A program made the translations under genes and the position numbers. From Pseudomonadota bacterium (GTDB lineage: Bacteria; Pseudomonadota; Alphaproteobacteria; Reyranellales; Reyranellaceae), in NCBI GenBank assembly GCA_023436825.1, contig JAEZHS010000370.1, positions 1-14,041 of the forward strand: 14,041 nt of DNA, written 5' to 3'. The notes below the pieces were generated by a model. It worked only from the letters and a program-made list of their open reading frames with translations, searched no databases and was not told the origin of the DNA. Shown one piece after another: positions 5,649-12,414 of this stretch. Position 1 is the stretch's first letter, and each line of letters starts with the position of its first letter.

Positions 5649-7385
5649 CTACTTCCCGACGTCCGGATCGATTTTCCGGGCTGCGGCGATATCGGCGTCG
5701 GCGCCTGGCTTGTCACCCATTCGCTCCTTGGCGACGCCCCGGCCGTACAGGGCGGCAGCGAAGTTCGGCTCGAGCTTGAGCGCCTGATCGTAATCCTGAA
5801 CGGCGAGGTCCCACTCGTTCCTGTTGGCGTAGGCCACGCCGCGATTGTAGAGGGTCGTGGCATCGTTCGGGTCGACCTGCAACGCTCGATCGTAGTCCTG
5901 AATGGCACTGTCGATCTCGCGCTTGCGCAGATGGATGCCGCCGCGGAAGGCGAAGGCAACCCCGTCCTTCGGGTCGAGCTCGACCGCCCGGTCGAAATCT
6001 GCGATGGCGTCGTCGAGCCGGCCCAGCCTCTGGTAGGCGAGGCCGCGGTTACGGTAGGCGGAGCCGTCGTTCGGATTGAACCCGATCGCCCGATCGAAGT
6101 CCTGGGCGGCGGAGTCCCATTGCTCCTTCCTGCTGCGGGCTATGCCGCGATTGTAGAACGCCGTCACGTCCTTGGGATTGAGCTCTATCGCCCGGCTGTA
6201 CTCCTGAATCGCCTGGTCCCAGTCTCCCCTCGTGCCGTAGGCGGCGCCTCGATAGACGAAGGCAACCGCCAGACGGGGATCGAGCTCGATCGCCCGATCG
6301 AGGTCCTGGAGGGCGCGGTCGAGCTCGCCTTTGCGTTGATAGGCGGCGCCGCGGTAGGCGAAGGCGGAGGCATCGTTCGGCAGGAGCCTGATCACCCGAT
6401 CGAAGTCCTGGATGGCGGGGTCCCATTGCCTCTCGCTGCTGTAGGCCACGCCCCGATTGTGGAGGGTCGTGGCATCGTTTGCGTCGATCGCGATGGCTCG
6501 AGTGAAGTCCTCGATGGCGCGGTCGAGTTCGCCCTTGCGCTGCCAGGCCGAGCCGCGAAGAGCGAGAGCCGAGGCATCGTTGGGGTCGAGCATGATCGCC
6601 TGGTCGAAATCCTGTACGGCCCGATCGAGCTCATCCTGCTTCAGGAACGCGAAGCCTCGGCCATAGAAGGCCGCGGCGAGTCGGGGGTCGAGCTTGATCG
6701 CTTCGTCGTAGTCCTCGACGGCGCGACGCCATTCTCCGTTGGTGCCATAGGCCACGCCGCGCCTGTAGAAGGTCGTGGCGCTGCGCGGGTCGAGCCGCAG
6801 CGCCTGATCGTAATCGGCGATGGCGCGGTCGATCGCACCGGTGCGCATGTAGGCGCCGCCGCGCGAGGCGTAGGCGGCCGCATCCTTCGGATCGAGCTTC
6901 GTCGCCCGGTCGAAATCCTCGATGGCCCGGTCGAACTGCTGCTTCTCTAGACGAGCGTCGCCGCGATTGCGGAAGGCGGCTGCGTCGTTGGGGTTATGCG
7001 TGATCGCCTGGTCGTAGTTCTGGATGGCGCGATCCCAGTCCCTTCTGGCGCCGTAGGCGATACCGCGATTGTAGTAGGCGACGGCGCTGGCTGGATCGAG
7101 CTTGAGCGCCTGATCGTAGTCCTGAAGGGCATGGTCGAGCTCGCCCTTTCGCTGATAGGCGGTCGCGCGAATGACGAAGACCGTGGCAAGATCGCGCCCG
7201 GCGTAGGCGCCCGCCTGAATCAGCGCCGTGCAGCCGCCGATCACGGCGTCGAGCGACGGACTGCCCTTGCCGTTGCAGGCGTCGACCTGTTGCTGGGTCT
7301 GTGCGTGCAGCGAGCCGCACCAAAGCGCGGCCGCGATCATTGCCGCCCCGGCTGCGGCCGCGCGTATCGTCAATCGCATAGCCAT
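5649..7385 (-). CDS. Exported protein of 15 tetratricopeptide repeats
   Basis: The product is 578 residues. Residues 1-28 form a signal peptide (MRLTIR, an Ala-rich core, then SLHA/QTQ), so the protein is probably periplasmic. A short segment follows with a Cys pair (VDACNG and GGCTAL) that may form a disulfide. From about residue 65 the whole protein is 15 back-to-back 34-residue TPR units with the usual RG(x)AY, DxAIxDYDQAI and LDP positions. TPR arrays form superhelical scaffolds that bind other proteins; no catalytic domain is present. Units carrying Trp before the second helix recur mostly every third repeat. The start may be 7385 or the second ATG at 7379; GGAG is three and nine bases away respectively, which slightly favours 7379. 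It is last in the putative hydrolase operon, 51 bases after the alpha/beta hydrolase, and may be a scaffold or partner for the exported hydrolases. Confidence 0.92.
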   Translation of the reverse strand: MAMRLTIRAAAAGAAMIAAALWCGSLHAQTQQQVDACNGKGSPSLDAVIGGCTALIQAGAYAGRDLATVFVIRATAYQRKGELDHALQDYDQALKLDPASAVAYYNRGIAYGARRDWDRAIQNYDQAITHNPNDAAAFRNRGDARLEKQQFDRAIEDFDRATKLDPKDAAAYASRGGAYMRTGAIDRAIADYDQALRLDPRSATTFYRRGVAYGTNGEWRRAVEDYDEAIKLDPRLAAAFYGRGFAFLKQDELDRAVQDFDQAIMLDPNDASALALRGSAWQRKGELDRAIEDFTRAIAIDANDATTLHNRGVAYSSERQWDPAIQDFDRVIRLLPNDASAFAYRGAAYQRKGELDRALQDLDRAIELDPRLAVAFVYRGAAYGTRGDWDQAIQEYSRAIELNPKDVTAFYNRGIARSRKEQWDSAAQDFDRAIGFNPNDGSAYRNRGLAYQRLGRLDDAIADFDRAVELDPKDGVAFAFRGGIHLRKREIDSAIQDYDRALQVDPNDATTLYNRGVAYANRNEWDLAVQDYDQALKLEPNFAAALYGRGVAKERMGDKPGADADIAAARKIDPDVGK

Positions 7386-7436
7386 ACGCTCCGGTGCCCA
7401 CCAAATGCGTCGCGATCAAGGCGGTCCGGGAGAGAC

Positions 7437-8366
7437 TCACCCCGCGAGCTGGCGGGCGATGAATTCCTTCGCGACCTCGCGCGCCTTGTCCGTCTGCGGC
7501 CCCGGCTCGGCGACCCATTCATGGACGGCGTTCTCGAACAGCCGGTAGTCGCAGCTGCCGCCGGCCGCCCGGTAGGTCTCGGCGAATTTCTGCTGCATCT
7601 CCGGCAGCACGTTGTCGTCGAGCGCGCCCTGCATGATGAGGAGCGGCGGCAGGCTGACCTTCTCCTTGCGCTCCAGGATCTCCTGCGGATTGCTTTCGTG
7701 GATGGTGTCCCACGGCGCGAAGAACGCCTTGTTGTTCTTGATCATGCCCTCGTTCTTGCGCCGCTCGGCGTTCTGGTAGCGGGCGAAGGTATTGCTGACC
7801 GGCGAGCGCATCGCCACCCATGCGACGCCGGCGTCGGCTTGCGGCCCGGCGGTCAGGGGGAGCGCGCCGTAGCGCTGATCGTGCGGCCTGAGCGCCAGGA
7901 GCTCGGCGACATGGCCGCCGCTCGATGAGCCGTAGACGCCGATCTTCGTGCCGTCGCCATTCCATTTGCCGGCATTCGTCTTGAGCCAGCGCACCGACCA
8001 GTTCGCGTCCTGCACGCAGGCGGGATAGGGCGCCTCGGGCGCGATGGTGAGGTCGACGGCCACCACCAGCAGGCCGCTCGCCGCCAGCGCGCGGTCCATC
8101 GGCTCCTCGGCGAAGCGGTCCTTGCGGTTCCAGGCACCGCCGTGCAGGTCGAGCACGGTGGGGAAGGGGCCGGGACCTTTCGGCTGGTAGATCCGCGCCA
8201 TCAGCATGCGGCCGGCACTGTTGCGGTGAAGCTCGACTTCGCTGACGACGAGATCGAACCGGGCGTTCGGATCGTAGGCCGCATAGCCGGTGGCGGGGAC
8301 GCCGAGTGTGGCGGCGACGGCCGTCGCCTTGAGAACGTCACGCCGATCCAAGGTCTTCCCGGCCAT
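7437..8366 (-). CDS. Exported alpha/beta hydrolase (esterase/lipase-like)
   Basis: The product is 309 residues with an alpha/beta hydrolase fold of the HGG carboxylesterase type. HGG at 75-77 forms the oxyanion hole. GSSSG at 146-150 is the nucleophile elbow with S148. D250 or D251 in GALDDNV is the acid, and H282 in AVHEW is the base. All expected catalytic residues are therefore present. The N-terminus has DRRDVLK (residues 7-13) followed by an Ala/Val-rich stretch ending near GYAA; this resembles a twin-arginine signal, so export in folded form is likely. GGAGG eight bases upstream fixes the start. It lies 15 bases downstream of the M20 gene on the same strand and almost certainly shares its transcript. 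It would cleave an ester or related acyl bond; the substrate is not predictable. Confidence 0.92.
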   Translation of the reverse strand: MAGKTLDRRDVLKATAVAATLGVPATGYAAYDPNARFDLVVSEVELHRNSAGRMLMARIYQPKGPGPFPTVLDLHGGAWNRKDRFAEEPMDRALAASGLLVVAVDLTIAPEAPYPACVQDANWSVRWLKTNAGKWNGDGTKIGVYGSSSGGHVAELLALRPHDQRYGALPLTAGPQADAGVAWVAMRSPVSNTFARYQNAERRKNEGMIKNNKAFFAPWDTIHESNPQEILERKEKVSLPPLLIMQGALDDNVLPEMQQKFAETYRAAGGSCDYRLFENAVHEWVAEPGPQTDKAREVAKEFIARQLAG

Positions 8367-8381
8367 GGTGGGTTCCTCCAG

Positions 8382-9701
8382 CTATTTCTTCTGCAGCACG
8401 TCGAGCACCACCAGGCTCATGGCCTGAACGCCGGTGCGGATGGTCGGCTCGGGCACCGGCGCGAACTCGGGCGAATGGTTGCCCGGCACGGGAGCGCCGC
8501 TCGCGCGGGCCTGGGCGAGCACCTTGGGATCGAGGCCACCGATGCCGAAATAGAAGGACGGCACGCCCGCGATGACGAACTCCGAATAGTCCTCGCTGGC
8601 CGAGCCGGGTTCCGGCAGCTGGCGCGCCTTGTCGCCGAACGCCGCCTTCAGCACGCCGCCGCTGCGCGCCGTGAGCGCATCGTCGTTGACCACCGCCTTG
8701 GCGTTGGCCGTTACCTTGATCTCGGGCTCGGGCGCCGCCGACATCATCGCCACCGCCCTGGCGGTGCGTTGGACGCCGTCGATCATCTTGCTACGGGTCT
8801 GCTCGTCATAGGAGCGGATGGTGCCGCGCAGGGTCGCGGAATCGGGGATGACGTTGCCGGCGTTGCCCGCGTTCACCGAGCCCACGGTGACGACTCCGAA
8901 ACGCGCCGAATCCTTCTCGCGGCTGATCACGCTCTGCACGTCGACGATGAAGCGGCCGGCCATCATCACCGGATCGATGGTGGTGTGTGGCCGCGAGCCG
9001 TGGCCGCCCTTGCCGTTGAAGGTGATCGAGAAACTATCGGAGGTCGAGTTGATGACGCCGGCCTTGTAGGTGACGTAGCCGTAGGGGCCCGGTCCGACAT
9101 GCAGCGCGAAGCCGTAGTCGGGCTTGGGAAAGCGCTTGAACAGGCCGTCCGCCACCATGGACTTGGCGCCGCCGCCGCCTTCCTCGGCCGGCTGGCCGAC
9201 GAACATCAGCGTGCCGCTCCACTGGTCCTTGAGATCGAGCAGGACCTGGGCGACGGCAACCCAGGCCGCCATGTGGATGTCGTGGCCGCAGGCGTGCATG
9301 ACCGGCGTCTCCGCGCCGCGCAGCATCTGCTTCATCTTGCTGGCATAGGGCAGGCCGGTGTTCTCGGCGAGCGGCAGGGCGTCGAGCTCGGTGCGCACCA
9401 TGACGGTGGGACCGGGGCCGTTGCGATAAAGCCCGACGATGCCGGTCCTTCCCACGCCCTCGGTGACCTCGAAGCCCAGCGCCTTGAGCTCGGCCGCGAG
9501 CTTGGCCGCCGTACGAGTCTCCTGGAAGCCGAGCTCGGGGTGGGCGTGGATGTCCTTGTAGAGCGCCTCGATGCGGCTGTACTGCGCGTCGAGGCTGCGG
9601 TCGATGGCGGCCTTGCTGGAGCCGAGGTCGGCGGCATGGACGGGAAGGCCGATCGCCAGCCATGCGGCGGCGACGACAAGAGAGCGCTTCATCGATGTCA
9701 T
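8382..9701 (-). CDS. Exported M20-family metal-dependent amidohydrolase
   Basis: The product is 439 residues and belongs to the M20D branch (hippurate / IAA-amino-acid / N-acyl-amino-acid hydrolases), which removes an acyl group from an amide using two metal ions. Metal-site residues seen are C138 and H140 in MHACGHD, E173/E174 in QPAEEGGGGA, H201 in ALHVG and H409 in GNHSPEF. KGGHGSRPH near 231-239 is the hinge to the dimerisation domain. DIHAHPELGFQE at 50-61 is the usual N-terminal family motif. Residues 1-24 are a Sec signal peptide (AAAWLAIGLPVHAA), unusual for this mostly cytoplasmic family and implying periplasmic action. Its ATG overlaps the amidase stop (ATGA, 9698-9701), so translation is probably coupled. 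A second ATG at 9692 would give a tidier signal peptide; neither has a strong ribosome binding site. Confidence 0.93.
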   Translation of the reverse strand: MTSMKRSLVVAAAWLAIGLPVHAADLGSSKAAIDRSLDAQYSRIEALYKDIHAHPELGFQETRTAAKLAAELKALGFEVTEGVGRTGIVGLYRNGPGPTVMVRTELDALPLAENTGLPYASKMKQMLRGAETPVMHACGHDIHMAAWVAVAQVLLDLKDQWSGTLMFVGQPAEEGGGGAKSMVADGLFKRFPKPDYGFALHVGPGPYGYVTYKAGVINSTSDSFSITFNGKGGHGSRPHTTIDPVMMAGRFIVDVQSVISREKDSARFGVVTVGSVNAGNAGNVIPDSATLRGTIRSYDEQTRSKMIDGVQRTARAVAMMSAAPEPEIKVTANAKAVVNDDALTARSGGVLKAAFGDKARQLPEPGSASEDYSEFVIAGVPSFYFGIGGLDPKVLAQARASGAPVPGNHSPEFAPVPEPTIRTGVQAMSLVVLDVLQKK

Positions 9702-11083
9702 GCGTTCACCCGCTTGAGATTTTCGCCGAACCAGCGCGCGATGCCGGTCATGCGCGCATCCTCGTGCTGCTGGCCCATGAGCTGCACGCCGACGGGCAGG
9801 CCGCCGACGCTCATCAGCGGCACCGTCACGACCGGCGCGAACAGCATCGAGGAGGGCGCGTTGAACACGAAGTCGCCGGTCGGCCGCGGCGCCAGCGGCT
9901 GGCCGGGCACGTCACCCGACCAGATCGGTGCGGGGCCAGGGCAGGAGAGGGTGATCGCGGCGTCGGCGAGCTGGGCCGTCGCCATGTGCGTGAGCTGAGC
10001 GTGCTGGCGGGCCAGGAGGTTGGTGCGGTAGTCGTCCGGGGTCATCGCCTCGGCCCTTAGAATCGTCGCCTTTGCGCGCTCGCTCAGTCCATCGGGCGCC
10101 GCGTCGAGCATGCCGCGCTGATACCAGCGGTTCTCCCAGCTCGTGATGCCGTTGCAGATCGCGCGGGCGTTGGCGAGCGCCTTCTCGAGGTTCTCGACGA
10201 AGGGATGGTCGGCGCGGCGAACCAGGGTGACGCCGGCCGACGCCAGCTGGCCGAGCAGCTTGGCGAAGGCGTCCTTGGTCGCCTGGTCGACGTCGGGCCA
10301 GCCTTCGGTCTCGAGCACGATCAGGCGGTTGGGCTTGATCGCCGCGGGCAGCGTGTCGGGGCCGATCAGGCCGAGCGCGCCGCGATCGCCGCCGCAGCGC
10401 TTGGCCTGCTCGATGGCCGTCTGCCACATGTCCTCGAGGCAGCCGGCATGCGGGCCGTGCGTGCTCTGGCTGGTGGCCAGACGCTCGCCGCGGTTGATGC
10501 CGCCCTGCGTCGGCTTCAGCGCGAAGTTCCCGCAATAGGCGGCCGGACGGATGATCGAGCCGCCGACCTGCGTGCCGATCGCCACCGGCACCATGTTGGC
10601 GCCCACCGCTGCGGCCGAACCCGAGGACGAGCCGCCGGGCGTACGCGCGGGATCGAATGGATTGGTGGTCGGGCCGGGATGGGAGCCGCCCAGTTCCGCC
10701 GTCACCGTCTTGGCGAGGATCACCGCGCCCGCCTGGCGCAGCGCCCACACGCCGGCATTGTCGCGCTTGGGGAAGTTCCCCTTCATCGCCGCACAGCCCA
10801 TCTCGGTGGGCATGTCCTTGGTCTCGAGCAGGTCCTTGATGGCGACGGGCATGCCATCGATCGGCGACAGCGGCTTGCCGGCCTTCCAGCGCTGGGTGCT
10901 GGCGTCGGCCGCGGCGCGCGCGCCGGTCTCGTTGAGGGCGGTGAGGGCTTTCACCACGGGCTCGCGCGCCGCGATGGTTTCGAGACAGCGCTCGAGGTAG
11001 GCGCGCGGGCTGTCGTTGCCGTCGGTGAAACGGCGGGCCGCGTCGTGGAAGGTGAGGGGGTTGTAGTCGGCGTATGTGGTCAT
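9698..11083 (-). CDS. Amidase-signature family hydrolase
   Basis: The product is 461 residues, the usual length for the amidase-signature family, which hydrolyses carboxamides through a Ser-cisSer-Lys triad. The triad is visible: K83 in VAIKDLLE, S152 in TPGGSSSGSA, and nucleophile S176 in GTQVGGSIIRPA. The spacing of 24 residues between the two serines matches well-studied members. Further landmarks are NPFDPARTPGG before the cis-Ser and FALKPTQGG after the nucleophile. There is no signal peptide, so it acts in the cytoplasm. It does not look like GatA, because the GatA-specific regions are absent and no gatB or gatC is nearby. It heads the putative operon with the M20 hydrolase. The start has no clear ribosome binding site, which may mean control through the hairpins at 11102-11152. 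Confidence 0.93.
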   Translation of the reverse strand: MTTYADYNPLTFHDAARRFTDGNDSPRAYLERCLETIAAREPVVKALTALNETGARAAADASTQRWKAGKPLSPIDGMPVAIKDLLETKDMPTEMGCAAMKGNFPKRDNAGVWALRQAGAVILAKTVTAELGGSHPGPTTNPFDPARTPGGSSSGSAAAVGANMVPVAIGTQVGGSIIRPAAYCGNFALKPTQGGINRGERLATSQSTHGPHAGCLEDMWQTAIEQAKRCGGDRGALGLIGPDTLPAAIKPNRLIVLETEGWPDVDQATKDAFAKLLGQLASAGVTLVRRADHPFVENLEKALANARAICNGITSWENRWYQRGMLDAAPDGLSERAKATILRAEAMTPDDYRTNLLARQHAQLTHMATAQLADAAITLSCPGPAPIWSGDVPGQPLAPRPTGDFVFNAPSSMLFAPVVTVPLMSVGGLPVGVQLMGQQHEDARMTGIARWFGENLKRVNA

Positions 11084-11101
11084 GGGCGGGAGACTAGCTC
11101 A

Positions 11102-11125
11102 TTGCTGGGCGCGCGCCCCCAGCAA
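11102..11125 (-). promoter_or_regulatory. Leader hairpin upstream of the amidase gene
   Basis: TTGCTGGG at 11102-11109 pairs perfectly with CCCAGCAA at 11118-11125 across an eight-base GC-only loop. On the minus strand it starts inside the T-tract of the PRC-gene terminator and ends 18 bases before the amidase ATG. It could be an operator, or fold in the 5' end of the amidase mRNA and affect translation. The function is inferred. Confidence 0.4.
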
Positions 11126-11152
11126 AAAAGGCGCCCCAGAGGGGCGCCCTTT
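11124..11152 (-). terminator. Intrinsic terminator of the PRC-barrel gene
   Basis: On the minus strand the stem GGCGCCCC/GGGGCGCC (11130-11137 with 11141-11148) closes a three-base loop and is followed directly by six T residues (11129-11124). It lies 17-45 bases past the PRC-barrel stop. This is a textbook Rho-independent terminator. T residues on the other side also let it work on the plus strand. Confidence 0.9.
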
Positions 11153-11168
11153 CGCTTCGATTTGCGAG

Positions 11169-11666
11169 CTAGCGGCTTTGCGCCGGTGTCGTCGGCCGCG
11201 CCGGCGGCGCGGCGGCAGTTTCCGGCGGCGCGGGCTTGCGGCGGTCGGTCTTGGTGTAGTCCGGCAACGCCATCAGGGCGTCCTTGGTGAGCGACGTGGT
11301 CAGCACCATCGAGTTGTCTTCCTGGCCGATGGTGATGTCGCTCCACTTAACCCCGACATCCTTCGAGCCGACGCCGAGGAAGCCGCCGACCGAAATCACG
11401 ACGTCGGTCACCTTGGCGTCCTTGTCGAGATAGATCTCGTTGATCTTGCCGATCGACTCCTTGTTCGCGTTGCGCACCTTGGTGCCGATCAGCGAGCTTG
11501 CCGCCATGTCACCCTTGGCGTTGAAGTCGCCGGTCGACACCGTGCGATCAGCCGGGGCGGCGGCCGGCGCCGGCGAAGACGGTTGCGTCGGCGTGGTCTG
11601 GGTCTGGGCGTACGCACTGATCGCGCCGCAAGTGAGAAAAGCTGCGAGAATGACGGATTTCAGCAT
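11169..11666 (-). CDS. Exported PRC-barrel domain protein
   Basis: The product is 165 residues. Residues 1-20 are a signal peptide (MLKSVILAAF, ending SAYA/QTQ). A Thr/Pro/Ala-rich linker runs to about residue 45. A PRC-barrel domain follows (about 53-115) with the usual signatures: LIGTKVRNANKESIGKI, a DKDAKVTDVVISVGGFLG turn, and VKWSDI. The tail after about 135 is again Pro/Ala-rich. PRC barrels are small beta-barrels known from photosynthetic reaction-centre H subunits and RimM; many alphaproteobacteria have exported stand-alone copies of unknown role. GGAGA six bases before the ATG supports the start. It is transcribed away from the methyltransferase-like gene at 11734 and has its own terminator, so it is probably monocistronic. 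Confidence 0.92.
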   Translation of the reverse strand: MLKSVILAAFLTCGAISAYAQTQTTPTQPSSPAPAAAPADRTVSTGDFNAKGDMAASSLIGTKVRNANKESIGKINEIYLDKDAKVTDVVISVGGFLGVGSKDVGVKWSDITIGQEDNSMVLTTSLTKDALMALPDYTKTDRRKPAPPETAAAPPARPTTPAQSR

Positions 11667-11733
11667 GTCTCATCTCCGTGGTAGAGGCAGACTAAATTTC
11701 AACGCGCCTTCGCGAGAAGGAGTTGCCGCAGAA

Positions 11734-12204
11734 ATGAGCGAAAATATCGAGACCGCCCAAGTACTTGTCCGGCCGCCGATTGCCTGGGTTGTTGCCGTCG
11801 TCACCGGATTTGCCCTCGACTGGCTGGAACCCCTGCCGTTCGTGCCGGAAGACTGGCCCGGCGGACTGATCGGGGCGGTCGTGTTTGTCCTGGCCCTTGC
11901 TCTCGCCATCTGGGCCATGGACGTCCAGACCAGGGCCGGCACGAACGTGCCTACCAACCGGCCGACCACCGCCATCGTCGACGGCGGGCCGTACCGCTTC
12001 ACGCGCAATCCGATCTACATGGGCATGTTCGGTGGCCTGATCGGGCTCGCCATCGCCTTCGATACGCTGTGGCTGCTGGCCGTGCTGGTGCCCTTCGCGC
12101 TGGTCATCCGCTACGGCGTCGTGGCCCGCGAGGAAGCCTATCTCGAGCGCAAGTTCGGCGATGACTATCGCGGCTATCGGCGGCGCGTCCGGCGCTGGCT
12201 GTAG
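11734..12204 (+). CDS. Isoprenylcysteine carboxyl methyltransferase-like membrane protein
   Basis: The product is 156 residues. The C-terminal half carries the signature of the ICMT/PEMT-like membrane methyltransferases: GPYRFTRNPIYMG near 88-100, then REEAYLERKFGDDYRGYRRR and a final RRWL. The NPxY and EExYL...FG..Y positions bind S-adenosylmethionine in this family. Hydrophobic spans near 14-30, 44-62 and 100-130 suggest four or so membrane helices. Bacterial members have mostly unknown lipid or small-molecule substrates; bacteria lack prenylated CaaX proteins, so the family name should not be read as a function. The ATG at 11734 is chosen because AAGGAG lies about eleven bases upstream (slightly long) and because the frame upstream overlaps the divergent PRC gene. 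Confidence 0.88.
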   Translation: MSENIETAQVLVRPPIAWVVAVVTGFALDWLEPLPFVPEDWPGGLIGAVVFVLALALAIWAMDVQTRAGTNVPTNRPTTAIVDGGPYRFTRNPIYMGMFGGLIGLAIAFDTLWLLAVLVPFALVIRYGVVAREEAYLERKFGDDYRGYRRRVRRWL

Positions 12205-12280
12205 CTCCAGCGCAGGAGATATGCGGGGGCCGCACTGGACGGCGAAGGCCGGCGAACCCTAGAGTTGCGCCCGTGTAACC

Positions 12281-12386
12281 GGGGTAACGGCATGACCAGT
12301 TTTCCGGGAGGCACCTTTACGAGCAGACCATAGTCGCCCTGACCGACCGCGCGCGCCTGAATGAAGCGCACGCCGATCGGTTCTTC
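12281..12386 (-). pseudogene. Possible remnant of a cupin-like coding region
   Basis: In the gap before the amidohydrolase gene, the minus strand encodes a 36-residue stretch with good codon bias: EEPIGVRFIQ, then GDYGLLVKVPPGKLVMPLP. Its alternating hydrophobic pattern and the VKVPPG turn resemble the strand just before the first metal motif of cupins (compare RLKVPAG in the cupin at 254-709). The expected HxH is absent and neither a start nor a continuation is found, so if real it is a fragment. It could equally be chance in GC-rich DNA. Confidence 0.25.
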
Positions 12387-12414
12387 ACGTTGTCCAACAA
12401 GACGGAGGAAACCG

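Noticed and set aside
5750..7180. Regular DNA periodicity of about 102 bases that could suggest a CRISPR-like or tandem DNA array
   Set aside because: It is explained by the 34-residue TPR units of the minus-strand protein; the copies are diverged and there are no identical repeats with unique spacers.
8142..9998. 618-codon plus-strand frame antisense to the M20 and alpha/beta hydrolase genes
   Set aside because: Residues are His/Gly/Arg/Asp-rich without any motif; the opposite-strand genes have complete catalytic residues.
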